Shown: positions 25,655-34,066, counted from the stretch's first letter. The stretch: 64,000 bases of DNA from Firmicutes bacterium HGW-Firmicutes-14 (GCA_002840275.1 PHAB01000017.1:19907-83906); one strand, 5' to 3'. Numbers and translations: made by a program. The notes: generated from the sequence alone by a model not told the origin.

Positions 25655-26197
25655 TTGGATGCCTTATGGATAGTGATATTTATTGGGTATGTATTATTTA
25701 AATTTATCGGGAAAAGGCTGCCGGATATGAGGGAAAAAATTCCCAGGGAATGGGAAGACAAGATGCCCAGGGACTGGGATGGTCTGCCTCCGGTACTCAA
25801 GGAACTCTTCCCCTGGGAAGAAGAGGGTGAGACCGGCAAGAAGGTATCCCCGAAAAGGTCTGTCAGGCCGGGGAGGCCGGCAAGAACAGGGCAGGCAGCA
25901 AATACCCGCCAGGAAGGGCCTCCCATGAGGCGGGAGGGACCTCCACCGCGAAGAGAAGGGCCGCCGCCGAGGCGCGAGGGTCCTCCCCTCCGCCAGGAGG
26001 GGCCGCCACCGCGGGAAGCCCGGGGGCATAATACTACCATCCCGGCGCCGGGGATTGAGCACGGAGGAGCTGAATGTGGCTACAGCTCTGAGGGAATAAT
26101 GCCTTTATTTGACCGCGGGGCGATAATAAACGGCGTTATCTTCAGTGAACTTCTTCAACCGCCAAAATGCAGGAGAAGGAACCGGCGAATATCTTAA
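25655..26197 (+). CDS. Membrane-anchored protein with REGPP heptad repeats, unknown function
   Basis: 180 residues, TTG start with AAAGGGGGG upstream, 22 nt after floA. A short N-terminal membrane helix (LWIVIFIGYVLFKFI) is followed by acidic WE/DW-containing repeats (REWEDKMPRDWDGLPP), a proline/arginine linker of five 7-residue repeats (RREGPPP type, residues ~85-119), and a C-terminal ~55 residues with GIEHGGAECGYSSEGIMPLFDRG, which look globular. No family was recognised. Coexpression with NfeD and FloA suggests a microdomain or envelope role; that is inference. Confidence 0.65.
   Translation: MDALWIVIFIGYVLFKFIGKRLPDMREKIPREWEDKMPRDWDGLPPVLKELFPWEEEGETGKKVSPKRSVRPGRPARTGQAANTRQEGPPMRREGPPPRREGPPPRREGPPLRQEGPPPREARGHNTTIPAPGIEHGGAECGYSSEGIMPLFDRGAIINGVIFSELLQPPKCRRRNRRIS
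25907..26011 (+). repeat. Five 21-bp repeats encoding R(R/Q)EGPPx
   Basis: Five consecutive in-frame 21-nt units (25907-25927, 25928-25948, 25949-25969, 25970-25990, 25991-26011) encode RQEGPPM, RREGPPP twice, RREGPPL and RQEGPPP. Codon differences between copies indicate old duplication with purifying selection on the protein. Confidence 0.9.
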
Positions 26198-26288
26198 AAT
26201 TGGTTACGGGAGATATCAATAAAACCACCAGTTAAAAAACCGGAATTATTTTGCTGTTTTCCCATATATTTTACCGGAGGTGGTTTTT

Positions 26289-26861
26289 ATGGCCGGGAGA
26301 TTGATTGTGCTGGGCAGGAAAAAACTGATTTGGACTGCCGTTATGGTAATCGGGGTTATGATGCCGCTCATGGTGGCCAGTTACCGGGTCGCGGTAGAAG
26401 ATGCTGCCGGCACGGTGGGACAAGTGCTGACATACAGCTCAGAAAAGGAAGGGTTTAAGTTTGCATATCCCCAGGGCTGGCTCCTCAGGGTTGAGAAGGA
26501 TTTCTCAGGAGGTGAAATCCTGGAAAACGTCACTTTTGCCTGTCCGGAGCAGACGGCTCACGGTTTTGTCCAGGTGATGAAACTGGGAAAAACAATCCCG
26601 GAATACATTGAGGATTCCAAGAAAGCAATGGCCCCCGGGTATGATTCCCTGAAATTCGGTAAAACGAAAGCGAACGGCCAAGACGGGTATCTCCTCACCT
26701 ATGGTCGCGGACAGGGAGATTTGCGGATAACGGCAGTAGAGCATTTTTTTGAGAGAGGCGAAAAGGTATACAGGTTCAGTTACTTCTACCGGGCCGACAG
26801 TAAAGAACGGTACCTGGAAAACCTGGAAGAAATGCTGCAGAGTTTCGTTCTCCCCGATTAA
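26289..26861 (+). CDS. Secreted PsbP-like/DUF1795-type protein
   Basis: 190 residues from the ATG at 26289; I prefer it over GTG 26280 because GGAGGTGG (26276-26283) would overlap that codon. A signal anchor (KLIWTAVMVIGVMMPLMVASY) leads to a domain beginning YSSEKEGFKFAYPQGW, with TYGRGQGDLRITAVEHFF and a C-terminal helix ENLEEMLQSFVLP. This is the pattern of PsbP-like proteins widespread in Firmicutes, of unknown role outside photosystems. No lipobox cysteine is visible. It stands between the NfeD-FloA group and the AAA/VWA pair. Confidence 0.6.
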   Translation: MAGRLIVLGRKKLIWTAVMVIGVMMPLMVASYRVAVEDAAGTVGQVLTYSSEKEGFKFAYPQGWLLRVEKDFSGGEILENVTFACPEQTAHGFVQVMKLGKTIPEYIEDSKKAMAPGYDSLKFGKTKANGQDGYLLTYGRGQGDLRITAVEHFFERGEKVYRFSYFYRADSKERYLENLEEMLQSFVLPD

Positions 26862-26896
26862 CCGGCGCTATAGTTGGTGTTGCGATACAGCATTTG

Positions 26897-26905
26897 TGCT
26901 ATAAT
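26897..26905 (+). promoter_or_regulatory. Extended -10 promoter of the RavA/ViaA-type operon
   Basis: TGCTATAAT (26897-26905) is a perfect extended -10. No good -35 at 17 bp is seen, as often with extended -10 promoters. The start site would be near 26912, leaving a ~95-nt leader with a strong hairpin. Confidence 0.5.
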
Positions 26906-26920
26906 AATTATATCTTGGTG

Positions 26921-26968
26921 AATATTGAGCCGTGGTGAGGGGATAATTCCCGTCACCCGGCTCATATT
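26921..26968 (+). other. Leader hairpin of the RavA/ViaA-type operon
   Basis: The 48 bases form a near-perfect palindrome: AATAT/ATATT, GAGCCG/CGGCTC, GGTGA/TCACC and GGGA..TCCC, with a TAAT loop. No T run follows, so it is not a terminator. It lies between the -10 box and the ATG at 27007 and may bind a regulator as DNA or RNA. Confidence 0.7.
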
Positions 26969-27006
26969 ACAGGTGAGATAAGAACACAATTTACAAGGAG
27001 ATCATT

Positions 27007-28140
27007 ATGTTAAAAAAAATAGCTCAGATTAGGGACGAGCTCTCAGGGATTGTCCTTGAGAGAAGTGAACTTATTGACGGCTTGTTTCTGGGGATACTCA
27101 CAGGACAGCATGTGCTCTTTATCGGCCCTCCGGGAACGGCCAAGAGTATGCTGGTCAATGAGTTCGGCCGCAGGCTGGAAGGGGGTAGGTATTTCTCCTA
27201 CCTCATGACCAAGTTCACAAAGCCTGATGAGATTATCGGCTCGGTTTCTCTTAAGGGCCTGGAAAAAGACGAATACCGGCGGGTCCTGACAGGGAAAATA
27301 GCTGATGCACATTTTGTCTTCCTGGACGAAATATTTAACTCCAACAGCAGTTGTGCCAATACTATCCTGACTATATTAAACGAACGGCAGTACCATAACG
27401 GTACAGAGGTGGTTGGGGTCCCCCTGATTATGCTGGTGGGGGCGACAAATGAGCTGCCGGTGGAAACCGGTGACGAACTTCAGGCATTCTACGACCGGTT
27501 CCTGTTCCGCTATGAGATAGGATACATAAAGGATATAAATAATCTGCGCAGGCTCTTCGAACTACCCGGGTCCGGGGAAGGAGTTACCCGTTATTCCTTG
27601 GGGGAACTGAGAAAGTGGCAGGCAGAGGTTGAAAAAGTGGAGGTGCCTGCGGATATAGCCAACAGGGTAATAGGTATAGTGCTGAAACTGAGAAAGGCCG
27701 GGGTTGATATATCAGACCGGCGTTTGAGGGAGAGCAGGAGGGTGTTGCAGGCTCATGCCCTGATTAAAGGCCGGTATAAAGCCGGCATGGAAGACCTGAG
27801 TGTATTGGAAGATATATTATGGATTCAGCCGGCTGATAAGAAGGTCCTGGGAGAGATAATGTTTACCGTCAGGCTTACTGTAGAGGTACAGGCAGCGGAA
27901 CTTCTGAAAGAAGCCGTACAGATAAGGGATAAATTCAGGACATTGGATAACCGGGCCAGGAAACAGGCGCTGGGGGGCGAGATGAATTCCAGGCTGACGG
28001 AGATTGAAGACAGGCTCAGGGAGTTAAGGGAACTGGCCGGTGTACCCAGCACGGTCCTGACAGATGCCGCCAAAAAGGTAGAAGAAATTCACGCGGAAAT
28101 TATCAGGGAGTGCCTCGGTCACGGGGAAAAACTGGTATAA
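27007..28140 (+). CDS. MoxR-family AAA+ ATPase, RavA-like
   Basis: 377 residues. Walker A GPPGTAKS (40-47), Walker B VFLDEIFN (~106-113), sensor 1 GATNE and an arginine-finger region DRFLFRYE are all present. The C-terminal helical and coiled-coil part (~270-377) resembles RavA rather than short MoxR proteins. AAGGAGA precedes the ATG. The VWA-domain gene begins 13 nt after the stop. In Escherichia coli RavA works with ViaA as a chaperone-like pair linked to respiratory complexes; here the target is unknown. Confidence 0.88.
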   Translation: MLKKIAQIRDELSGIVLERSELIDGLFLGILTGQHVLFIGPPGTAKSMLVNEFGRRLEGGRYFSYLMTKFTKPDEIIGSVSLKGLEKDEYRRVLTGKIADAHFVFLDEIFNSNSSCANTILTILNERQYHNGTEVVGVPLIMLVGATNELPVETGDELQAFYDRFLFRYEIGYIKDINNLRRLFELPGSGEGVTRYSLGELRKWQAEVEKVEVPADIANRVIGIVLKLRKAGVDISDRRLRESRRVLQAHALIKGRYKAGMEDLSVLEDILWIQPADKKVLGEIMFTVRLTVEVQAAELLKEAVQIRDKFRTLDNRARKQALGGEMNSRLTEIEDRLRELRELAGVPSTVLTDAAKKVEEIHAEIIRECLGHGEKLV

Positions 28141-28153
28141 TTCAGGTGGTTTT

Positions 28154-29662
28154 ATGACAGAAAACAGGTGTGTGGTTGATACATTTTCAAGAGAAGAATT
28201 TGACCGTCTGGAGGCAAATTTCAGCGAAGTCAGAAAACTGATTGAAGAAGGGGGAAAGGCTGTCAGCCAGTTTCCCTATCTTCTTCAGGACATCTTTTTT
28301 GCCCTTTTCAATGAATTTCCTGTGATGCTGCCCCCGGATAAGGTGTCCACCGGTGCACGTCTTAACCGGCTGGTTATCGGGCAGCTTTTCAAGAACAGGG
28401 AGTTCAGGAGAATCCGGGAATTCACAAAGGGGGATGCTGCCGGGGCAGGAATGGCGGCCATGTACTATGGTGAACTGCTCCTTCAAAGCCTGGACCATGT
28501 AATTAAGGATACTGTCAATGAAATATTTGTTTCTGAAGAGGAACTCTATGATGCTGTCCTGCAGAAAAAGGTAGCGGAAAAAATTGCCCTGATTGCCGGA
28601 GGCCATAAAAAAAAGGCTTTCGAAAAGCAGTATACGGTCCTGGCGGGACAGTGGGAAAAGCTGGCCGGGGACAAAAGAAAACACCTCCTGAGTCTTGCTG
28701 CCCGTCTTAACCTGCTTTGGAACACTTCGGGGAACAAAAATGTTGCCACATCCGGAGGAGATGAGAAAGGGGACAAAGAAGGCCGTTTCGAAACAGGAGG
28801 AGAAGGACAGGGGACAAACAAGGGGGTCTGGACCAGGGGCGATATAAGCGCCCATCTCAAGCTGGTGGAAACCTATATTACCTCTCCCAGGCTCAAAAGG
28901 CTCGCAGAAAAGGTAGGCCGGCTGAGAGAGGTAAGGGAACAGCGGAAGGGGCGGGCTGTTCCTGAAGATATTGCAGAGGTCACCGGTATAGATTATGGGA
29001 ATGACCTTTCCCTGGTGGTCCCTGAAGAATGGCTGGATTATTTTCACCCGGTCAAAAGAGCCGGTTTCCGGAAAAGATATGCTGATGAATCCCTGTGTCT
29101 TTATGATATAAAGGGAAAGCGCCGGAAGGGCAGGGGCAGCCTGATTATCTGTCTTGATAATTCCGGTTCAATGCAGGGCCCCAAGGAAGAGACCAGTAAG
29201 GCAGTGGCAATTGCCCTGATGGAAATTGCTGCAGCTCAGAAGAGGGATTTCATTTTAATCATGTTTGGGGGACCGGATGACGACCTGAGGGTCTTTGAAG
29301 TTCCCAAAGGCAAGTGTACCACTGAACAGCTGATTGAAATCGGGGAACACTTCCTTTGTTCAGCCGGCACCGATTTTGAAAAGCCTTTGCAGGAAGCAGT
29401 ACAGTACCTGGAGAAAGATAAATATCAGGAAGGGGACATAGTCTTCATTACTGACGGTGTATGTAATGTCAGTCCCGGTTTCCTGGCTGGGTATAAGGAT
29501 AAGAAAAAGGCAATGCAGTTCAGGACTATAGCTGTGCTGGTCAATTACGGAAATATTTCGACGGCGCCTGTTGAGGCTTTCTGTGACGAACTACTGTTCA
29601 GTAAAGACCTGAAAGGACTTGACGTGGCAGCTGAACTGTTTGGCAGCCTGGGGAAAGGATGA
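28154..29662 (+). CDS. VWA-domain protein, ViaA-like
   Basis: 502 residues. The N-terminal ~230 residues are helical; then a low-complexity glycine/glutamate stretch (GGDEKGDKEGRFETGGEGQG, ~195-215); the C-terminal ~190 residues form a von Willebrand A domain with an intact MIDAS motif DNSGS (D335, S337, S339) and FITDGVCNVSPG. Such proteins bind a metal through the MIDAS site and act as substrate adaptors of the MoxR ATPase encoded just upstream. GGTGGT lies upstream of the ATG. The pair is probably translated from one message. Confidence 0.88.
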   Translation: MTENRCVVDTFSREEFDRLEANFSEVRKLIEEGGKAVSQFPYLLQDIFFALFNEFPVMLPPDKVSTGARLNRLVIGQLFKNREFRRIREFTKGDAAGAGMAAMYYGELLLQSLDHVIKDTVNEIFVSEEELYDAVLQKKVAEKIALIAGGHKKKAFEKQYTVLAGQWEKLAGDKRKHLLSLAARLNLLWNTSGNKNVATSGGDEKGDKEGRFETGGEGQGTNKGVWTRGDISAHLKLVETYITSPRLKRLAEKVGRLREVREQRKGRAVPEDIAEVTGIDYGNDLSLVVPEEWLDYFHPVKRAGFRKRYADESLCLYDIKGKRRKGRGSLIICLDNSGSMQGPKEETSKAVAIALMEIAAAQKRDFILIMFGGPDDDLRVFEVPKGKCTTEQLIEIGEHFLCSAGTDFEKPLQEAVQYLEKDKYQEGDIVFITDGVCNVSPGFLAGYKDKKKAMQFRTIAVLVNYGNISTAPVEAFCDELLFSKDLKGLDVAAELFGSLGKG

Positions 29663-29666
29663 TTTC

Positions 29667-30470
29667 GTGCCTGTTGATTATCACATTCACACCAAGATGT
29701 GTGGTCATGCATCAGGGGAAATGGAACAATATGTTGAATCAGCCAGGCGGCAGGGCCTCTTGGAAATGGGTTTTGCTGACCACATCCCCATGTATTTTTT
29801 TCCCCCGGAGGAGCGGGACTGCTCAATTGCCATGGGAGAAGAGGAACTTCCCTCTTATGCTGAAAGGGTCAGAGAGCTGCAGAAGAGATACCATCCTTTT
29901 CCCGTCAGGTTTGGCATAGAAGCCGATTACACCCCGGGCATGGAACAAGAACTGTCTAATATTCTTGGCCAATATGATTTTGATTATGTCCTGGGGTCCG
30001 TACACTACCTGGACGGCTGGGGGTTTGACAATTCCAGCCACAAGGGCGGGTATGACAAGTGGGCTCTATATGAACTGTATGAATTCTATTTTTCGCTCCT
30101 GGGCAGGGCTGCGGCCAGCGGAATGTTTGATACCATGGCCCACCCGGACCTGATCAAGAAATTCGGCTTCAAACCGGACGGAGATATTATACCCCTTTAT
30201 GAAGAGGCTGTCAGGACCATAGCAGGTGCCGGTGTATGTGTGGAAATTAATACCGCGGGGTTCAGAGTTCCTGCCGCGGAGGTTTATCCCAACATGGAAT
30301 TTCTTAAACTCTGCTGCCGGTACAGAGTGCCTGTTACTCTTGGGTCTGATGCCCATAAGCCGGACCTGGTGGGTTACCGGTTCAGTGATGCCCTTAGCCT
30401 TCTCCGGGAGGCCGGTTACACGGAAATAGTCACTTTTAACCGAAAAAACAAAAATTACATACGTATATAA
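29667..30470 (+). CDS. hisJ: PHP-family phosphatase, histidinol-phosphatase HisJ-like
   Basis: 267 residues from the GTG at 29667, chosen because GGGGAAAGGA precedes it and the protein then begins at the family start VDYHIHTKMCGHASG. The PHP metal ligands include H6 and H8 (HIHT), H in GFADH, E in GIEADY, H in GSVHYLDG, H in AHPDL, and the final SDAHKP. It should hydrolyse histidinol phosphate in histidine synthesis. No other his genes are nearby, so another phosphoester substrate is possible. It begins 4 nt after the ViaA-type gene. Confidence 0.85.
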   Translation: MPVDYHIHTKMCGHASGEMEQYVESARRQGLLEMGFADHIPMYFFPPEERDCSIAMGEEELPSYAERVRELQKRYHPFPVRFGIEADYTPGMEQELSNILGQYDFDYVLGSVHYLDGWGFDNSSHKGGYDKWALYELYEFYFSLLGRAAASGMFDTMAHPDLIKKFGFKPDGDIIPLYEEAVRTIAGAGVCVEINTAGFRVPAAEVYPNMEFLKLCCRYRVPVTLGSDAHKPDLVGYRFSDALSLLREAGYTEIVTFNRKNKNYIRI

Positions 30471-30501
30471 CTACTTTCATAGTGCAAAGTTCCGGAAAAT
30501 A

Positions 30502-30510
30502 TGCTATACT
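30502..30510 (+). promoter_or_regulatory. Extended -10 promoter before the YdjM-like gene
   Basis: TGCTATACT (30502-30510) is an extended -10 element, 88 nt before the GTG at 30599. No convincing -35. Confidence 0.4.
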
Positions 30511-30598
30511 ATTTATTGGATTTTTATGTGAAAATTTAGAGATTCGTTTTTTAATAGTTCACTTGTCTCAGGTTTTATTTTGAAAGGAATGGTTTTTT

Positions 30599-31582
30599 GT
30601 GGATTTGATTACTCACGGGTTAATGGGATCAATGATGGCCGGCGCAGGCCTCCAGGAGAAATTTGGCATAGCCGGTTTGGCTACAATGGTCATATCAAAC
30701 ATTGCCCCCGATCTGGATATTGTGGCAGGTCTAAAAGGACCTAAAACATTTTACAAGTACCATCGTGAAATTACCCATTCCCTTTTAGGGGCCGGGGTTC
30801 TCTGGGTACTGATCACCCTGGGAGTATACTTTTTTACCCCTCTTGACAGTTTTTGGGCGATTCTGGCCATGGTTGGAGCAGGGCTGGCCGGGCACCTTCT
30901 GATAGATTCTCTTACTCCCTGGGGGCTGCCGCTGTTCTATCCGTTTTCCAGTAAAAAATACGGGTTAGACCTGATATGGTTCTTTGACCCAGTCATTATT
31001 TCCCTGTTTGTAGGCGGGGTATACCTGGGGTTGCATTATCCTGTTAACCAGCAGCTGATATATGTGGGATCCTTCGCCTTTTTGCTGTTATACCTGTTCC
31101 TGAGGGTTGTTCAGAAACGCAAGGCTTGCAGGATGGCGGAAAGGGAAGTAACACCGCGGTTCAGGAGCGCAGAGACATATGTTCTCCCTTCTGCGGTGAA
31201 CCCGTTTATGTGGGATGTCATTTATAAGGCCCGCAGCCAGTATCTTTATGTGAGTGTGGATACTTTAAGAAAAGAAGTTATTATGACCAGGGAATTTACT
31301 TCTTCCCATTATCACAGGTGTATTAAGCATTCGTGCCGGTCTGACCTGGTGGATGTATTCTTAAAAAGGGCTCGCTTCCCATTCTACAACATGACCAGGG
31401 AAAACGGCTGTTATGTGGTGGAATGGTGTGATGTTCAGCTCCTCAACCTCGGTGGTGTGCATGGTATCACAGTGGTGATTGACGAATCAGGCCAGATATC
31501 GGCAGAGAAGCTGATGATCAAGAAGCCGGTCAGGCGCCGCAAGAAGAAAATCGAAGATTACCTCCAGGAGGAGGTTTCCTGA
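30599..31582 (+). CDS. YdjM/DUF457-type metal-dependent membrane hydrolase
   Basis: 327 residues, GTG start with AAAGGAATGG upstream. It begins MDLITHGLMG, with IAPDLD and YHREITHSLLG a little later and LLIDSLTPWGLPLFYPF, a histidine/aspartate pattern shared by YdjM-type inner-membrane hydrolases. Four to five membrane helices occupy residues ~15-180. The C-terminal ~150 residues are soluble and include a cysteine-containing part (HYHRCIKHSCRSD) not found in the shortest members. Its substrate is unknown. The stop codon lies inside the left arm of the 203-nt palindrome. Confidence 0.75.
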   Translation: MDLITHGLMGSMMAGAGLQEKFGIAGLATMVISNIAPDLDIVAGLKGPKTFYKYHREITHSLLGAGVLWVLITLGVYFFTPLDSFWAILAMVGAGLAGHLLIDSLTPWGLPLFYPFSSKKYGLDLIWFFDPVIISLFVGGVYLGLHYPVNQQLIYVGSFAFLLLYLFLRVVQKRKACRMAEREVTPRFRSAETYVLPSAVNPFMWDVIYKARSQYLYVSVDTLRKEVIMTREFTSSHYHRCIKHSCRSDLVDVFLKRARFPFYNMTRENGCYVVEWCDVQLLNLGGVHGITVVIDESGQISAEKLMIKKPVRRRKKKIEDYLQEEVS

Positions 31583-31781
31583 GGCAGGGATAATTTTTTA
31601 GTTTTGAATAAAACAATAGGGAAGGGATAGGCATATTCCTCGAGCGGCAACAACTCAGCCGGCAAACCGCTCCCGCTCTCGCGGGTCGCGGGCCGGCTGA
31701 TGTCAGACTCGCTCATCGGAATACACCTATCCCTTCCTTTTATGTTTTGTCCAAAACTATGGGAATATTGCCCTGCCTTAG
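31579..31781 (+). repeat. 203-nt imperfect palindrome, candidate MITE-like or structured RNA element
   Basis: Both halves match along the whole length: CTGAGGCAGGG (31579-31589) with CCCTGCCTTAG (31771-31781), TAGTTTTG with CAAAACTA, AAAACA with TGTTTT, GGAAGGGATAGG with CCTATCCCTTCC, TATTCC with GGAATA, GAGCG with CGCTC, CAGCCGGC with GCCGGCTG, and CCCGC-TCTC-GCGGG at the tip. Internal loops separate the stems. The left arm covers the stop of the preceding gene. No transposase is encoded. A normal terminator follows separately, so this is not simply a terminator. Confidence 0.85.
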
Positions 31782-31812
31782 CAAACCTCTTTTAAAAAAT
31801 GATTCTGACACT

Positions 31813-31856
31813 AAAAAATGCTGATTATAAATTCAAGTTAATCAGCATTTTTTTTT
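31813..31856 (+). terminator. Strong terminator before the dcw cluster
   Basis: AAAAAATGCTGATTA (31813-31827) pairs with TAATCAGCA plus T run (31839 onward) around an 11-nt loop and ends in nine T. It isolates the dcw cluster from upstream transcription. Confidence 0.9.
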
Positions 31857-32020
31857 ACACATTGGTATCTACAAATAGGGGTCAGAGGCCGGAGACATAC
31901 TATATCTGGTATAAAACGAAGCTATAGCGAAAAAACTCGAGAAAAACGGAGATTTTCCGAAAAAATTTTTTAAAAAACTATAAAGTTTAGGAGGATTTCT
32001 TTCGATTATGGAGAATAACA

Positions 32021-32060
32021 GTGGTATAAAGTGGGGAAAAGTGGGGGAGGGTGCCCCGAA
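32021..32060 (+). promoter_or_regulatory. MraZ operator: four GTGG-type repeats with 10-bp period
   Basis: GTGGTATAAA, GTGGGGAAAA, GTGGGGGAGG and GTGCCCCGAA follow each other exactly every 10 bases. MraZ is known to bind direct TGGGN repeats with 5-bp spacers upstream of its own gene, so these are the expected autorepression sites. They lie 93-132 nt before the mraZ ATG. No confident promoter could be assigned next to them. Confidence 0.8.
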
Positions 32061-32152
32061 AACCCATTTCAGTGGTGGCCGGTGCCTGGTTATGCCAGGA
32101 CAGGCCGGACCCGGCCGGGGAAGCTGCCGGCTGTTAAAGTAGGTGACATGCG

Positions 32153-32590
32153 ATGTTCATGGGGGAATTTCAGCACACTATAGATGCCAAAGGGAGACTG
32201 ATAGTCCCCCAGAAGTTCAGGGATGCTCTCGGGGAAAAGTTTGTTGCCACAAGAGGCCTGGATAACTGCCTTTTTGTTTTTTCCGCAGAAGAATGGCAGC
32301 TGATGGAGCAAAAACTGAAGACCCTGCCGATGACCAGCAAGGATGCCAGGGCTTTTGTGCGGTTCTTCTTCTCCGGGGCCACCGAATGCGAACTTGATAA
32401 ACAGGGAAGGATATTACTCCCGGCAAACCTCAGGGATTATGCCAAACTTGAAAAAGATGTGGTGCTGCTGGGAGCGATCAACCGGGTTGAAATCTGGAGT
32501 AAGGAATCGTGGCAGGAATACAGCAACAATACGGAAGATGCATGTGAGGAAATTGCTGAGAAAATGTTTAACTTTGACCTGGGTATATAA
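32153..32590 (+). CDS. mraZ: Transcriptional regulator MraZ
   Basis: 145 residues, the standard length. Two tandem SpoVT/AbrB-like halves are visible, each with a DAKGR/DKQGR motif: [16 protein letters not shown] near residue 11 and [16 protein letters not shown] near residue 83. It forms a ring and represses the dcw cluster by binding GTGGG repeats, which are present upstream. The ATG at 32153 has AGGTGA 7 nt before it; the in-frame ATG at 32159 is a possible alternative. rsmH follows after 22 nt. Confidence 0.96.
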   Translation: MFMGEFQHTIDAKGRLIVPQKFRDALGEKFVATRGLDNCLFVFSAEEWQLMEQKLKTLPMTSKDARAFVRFFFSGATECELDKQGRILLPANLRDYAKLEKDVVLLGAINRVEIWSKESWQEYSNNTEDACEEIAEKMFNFDLGI

Positions 32591-32612
32591 AAGATTAGAA
32601 GGTGAAGGCGGG

Positions 32613-33575
32613 ATGAAATTCCACCATGTCCCGGTAATGCTGGACGAAGTTATTATGTACTTAAATCTGCAGCAGGGTGGAACATATGTGGACTGTACAC
32701 TGGGTGGAGGCGGGCATACATTAGAGATAATAAAAAAAATTCTGCCCGGTGGCCGGGTCATCGGCATCGACCAGGACCCCAATGCTCTTGAAGCTGCAAA
32801 AAAGACACTGGAAGAGTACAGAGAAAATATCACTTTTGTCCATGGGAATTTTTACAGGTTAAGAGAAATTGCGGCAGAGCTCCGACTAGGACAGGCAGAC
32901 GGGGTCCTTTTTGACCTCGGCGTTTCTTCTCACCAGTTGGATGAGGGTGAACGCGGTTTCAGTTATAGGTTTGACGCCCCCCTGGATATGAGGATGAATC
33001 CCGGGGACCCGGTAACGGCAGAAAAGCTTGTGAATGAACTGACAGAAGAAGAACTTGCAGCAATTCTTTCAGAATACGGGGAAGAGCGCTGGGCCAAGCG
33101 AATAGCGGCGTTTATCGCAGGACAGAGGGAGAACCGGCCTATCCGCACAACGGGAGAACTGGTAGAAATAATCAAAAAAGCTATTCCGGCCGGCGCCCGG
33201 CGGGAGGGACCGCACCCGGCAAAAAGGACTTTTCAGGCCCTGAGGATTGCTGTCAATGATGAACTAAACAGGTTTGCCGAAGCCCTGAAAGGGGCGATAG
33301 ATATCCTTAAACCCGGCGGCCGGGTTTGTGTAATATCATTTCACTCCCTGGAGGACAGGATAACCAAGGAGGTTTTCCGGGAAGCGGCCAGGACATGTAT
33401 CTGCCCTCCGGAAATGCCTGTCTGCAGGTGTGATAAACAAAAGCTGGTAAGGATTATAACCGGAAAACCGGTACTGTCCCGACCGGATGAAATTACGGCC
33501 AACCCCCGGGCCAGGAGCGCGAAGCTGAGAGTGGCTGAGAAGCGCCAGGTTCTAAACGACAGGAAGGATGAATAA
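32613..33575 (+). CDS. rsmH: 16S rRNA (cytosine(1402)-N(4))-methyltransferase
   Basis: 320 residues from the ATG at 32613, preceded by AAGGTGAAGGCGGG; the upstream extension of the frame overlaps mraZ and is not coding. HHVPVMLDEV at the start, the S-adenosylmethionine loop CTLGGGGHT, DQDPNA, FDLGVSSHQLDEGERGFSY and ISFHSLEDR are all family hallmarks. It methylates C1402 of 16S rRNA in the decoding centre. Second gene of the dcw cluster, as usual. Confidence 0.96.
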   Translation: MKFHHVPVMLDEVIMYLNLQQGGTYVDCTLGGGGHTLEIIKKILPGGRVIGIDQDPNALEAAKKTLEEYRENITFVHGNFYRLREIAAELRLGQADGVLFDLGVSSHQLDEGERGFSYRFDAPLDMRMNPGDPVTAEKLVNELTEEELAAILSEYGEERWAKRIAAFIAGQRENRPIRTTGELVEIIKKAIPAGARREGPHPAKRTFQALRIAVNDELNRFAEALKGAIDILKPGGRVCVISFHSLEDRITKEVFREAARTCICPPEMPVCRCDKQKLVRIITGKPVLSRPDEITANPRARSAKLRVAEKRQVLNDRKDE

Positions 33576-33577
33576 GT

Positions 33578-34066
33578 TTGTTAGTAGCCAAAGAACGCTT
33601 CGACTACCAATATCATCCGCAGGAACGATCCGGCAGGCGGGTTCAGACCAGACGGGTACACAGAACGGGAATTAAAACCAAGGTGGTCTACTGTACTATT
33701 GTGCTGGTAACCTTATGCCTGGCCTTTTTAGTCGCTTCCAGGCAGGCACAGATTGCTTCAACCGGGTATGATATTCTGGCCCTGAAGAAACAACTGCAGA
33801 TAATTAACCTGGAAAACCAGAGCCTCCAGCGCAGGGTTGATGAATTTCAATCCCTTGAGCATATCGAATATGTAGCGACCGTCAGGCTGGGAATGCAAAA
33901 ACCGGAGTTGGCCGAAGGAGTTCAGTTTGTCCCTGTCGAATACTCAAAAGCCGGAACCGGGGGAACTGTGGGAATAGCTTCTGCTGATGAAACTGAAGAG
34001 ATTCCACAGGCAGAACAAAAACGAAATTCTCTGGTTCAGGCTCTGGCACAACTTATCAACGGCTGA
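33578..34066 (+). CDS. ftsL: Cell division protein FtsL
   Basis: 162 residues, TTG start 2 nt after rsmH. A basic cytoplasmic N-terminus (residues 1-36) is followed by one membrane helix (VVYCTIVLVTLCLAFLVA), then a leucine-rich coiled coil (LALKKQLQIINLENQSLQRR) outside the membrane, and an acidic Gln/Glu tail. FtsL pairs with FtsQ/DivIB and DivIC in the divisome. Identity rests on topology and on its position between rsmH and the transpeptidase, since the family is poorly conserved. Confidence 0.85.
   Translation: MLVAKERFDYQYHPQERSGRRVQTRRVHRTGIKTKVVYCTIVLVTLCLAFLVASRQAQIASTGYDILALKKQLQIINLENQSLQRRVDEFQSLEHIEYVATVRLGMQKPELAEGVQFVPVEYSKAGTGGTVGIASADETEEIPQAEQKRNSLVQALAQLING

Noticed and set aside
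31141..31170. ACACCGCGG-like sequence resembling a T-box antiterminator
   Set aside because: It is inside the YdjM-like coding region and the rest of a T-box (specifier loop, AGTA-I, terminator) is absent.
32008..32142. Open frame of 44 codons before mraZ, with AGGAGGA 12 nt upstream of its ATG
   Set aside because: Spacing to the ribosome binding site is too long and most of the frame is made by the 10-bp MraZ repeats and GC-rich leader sequence; composition is not protein-like.
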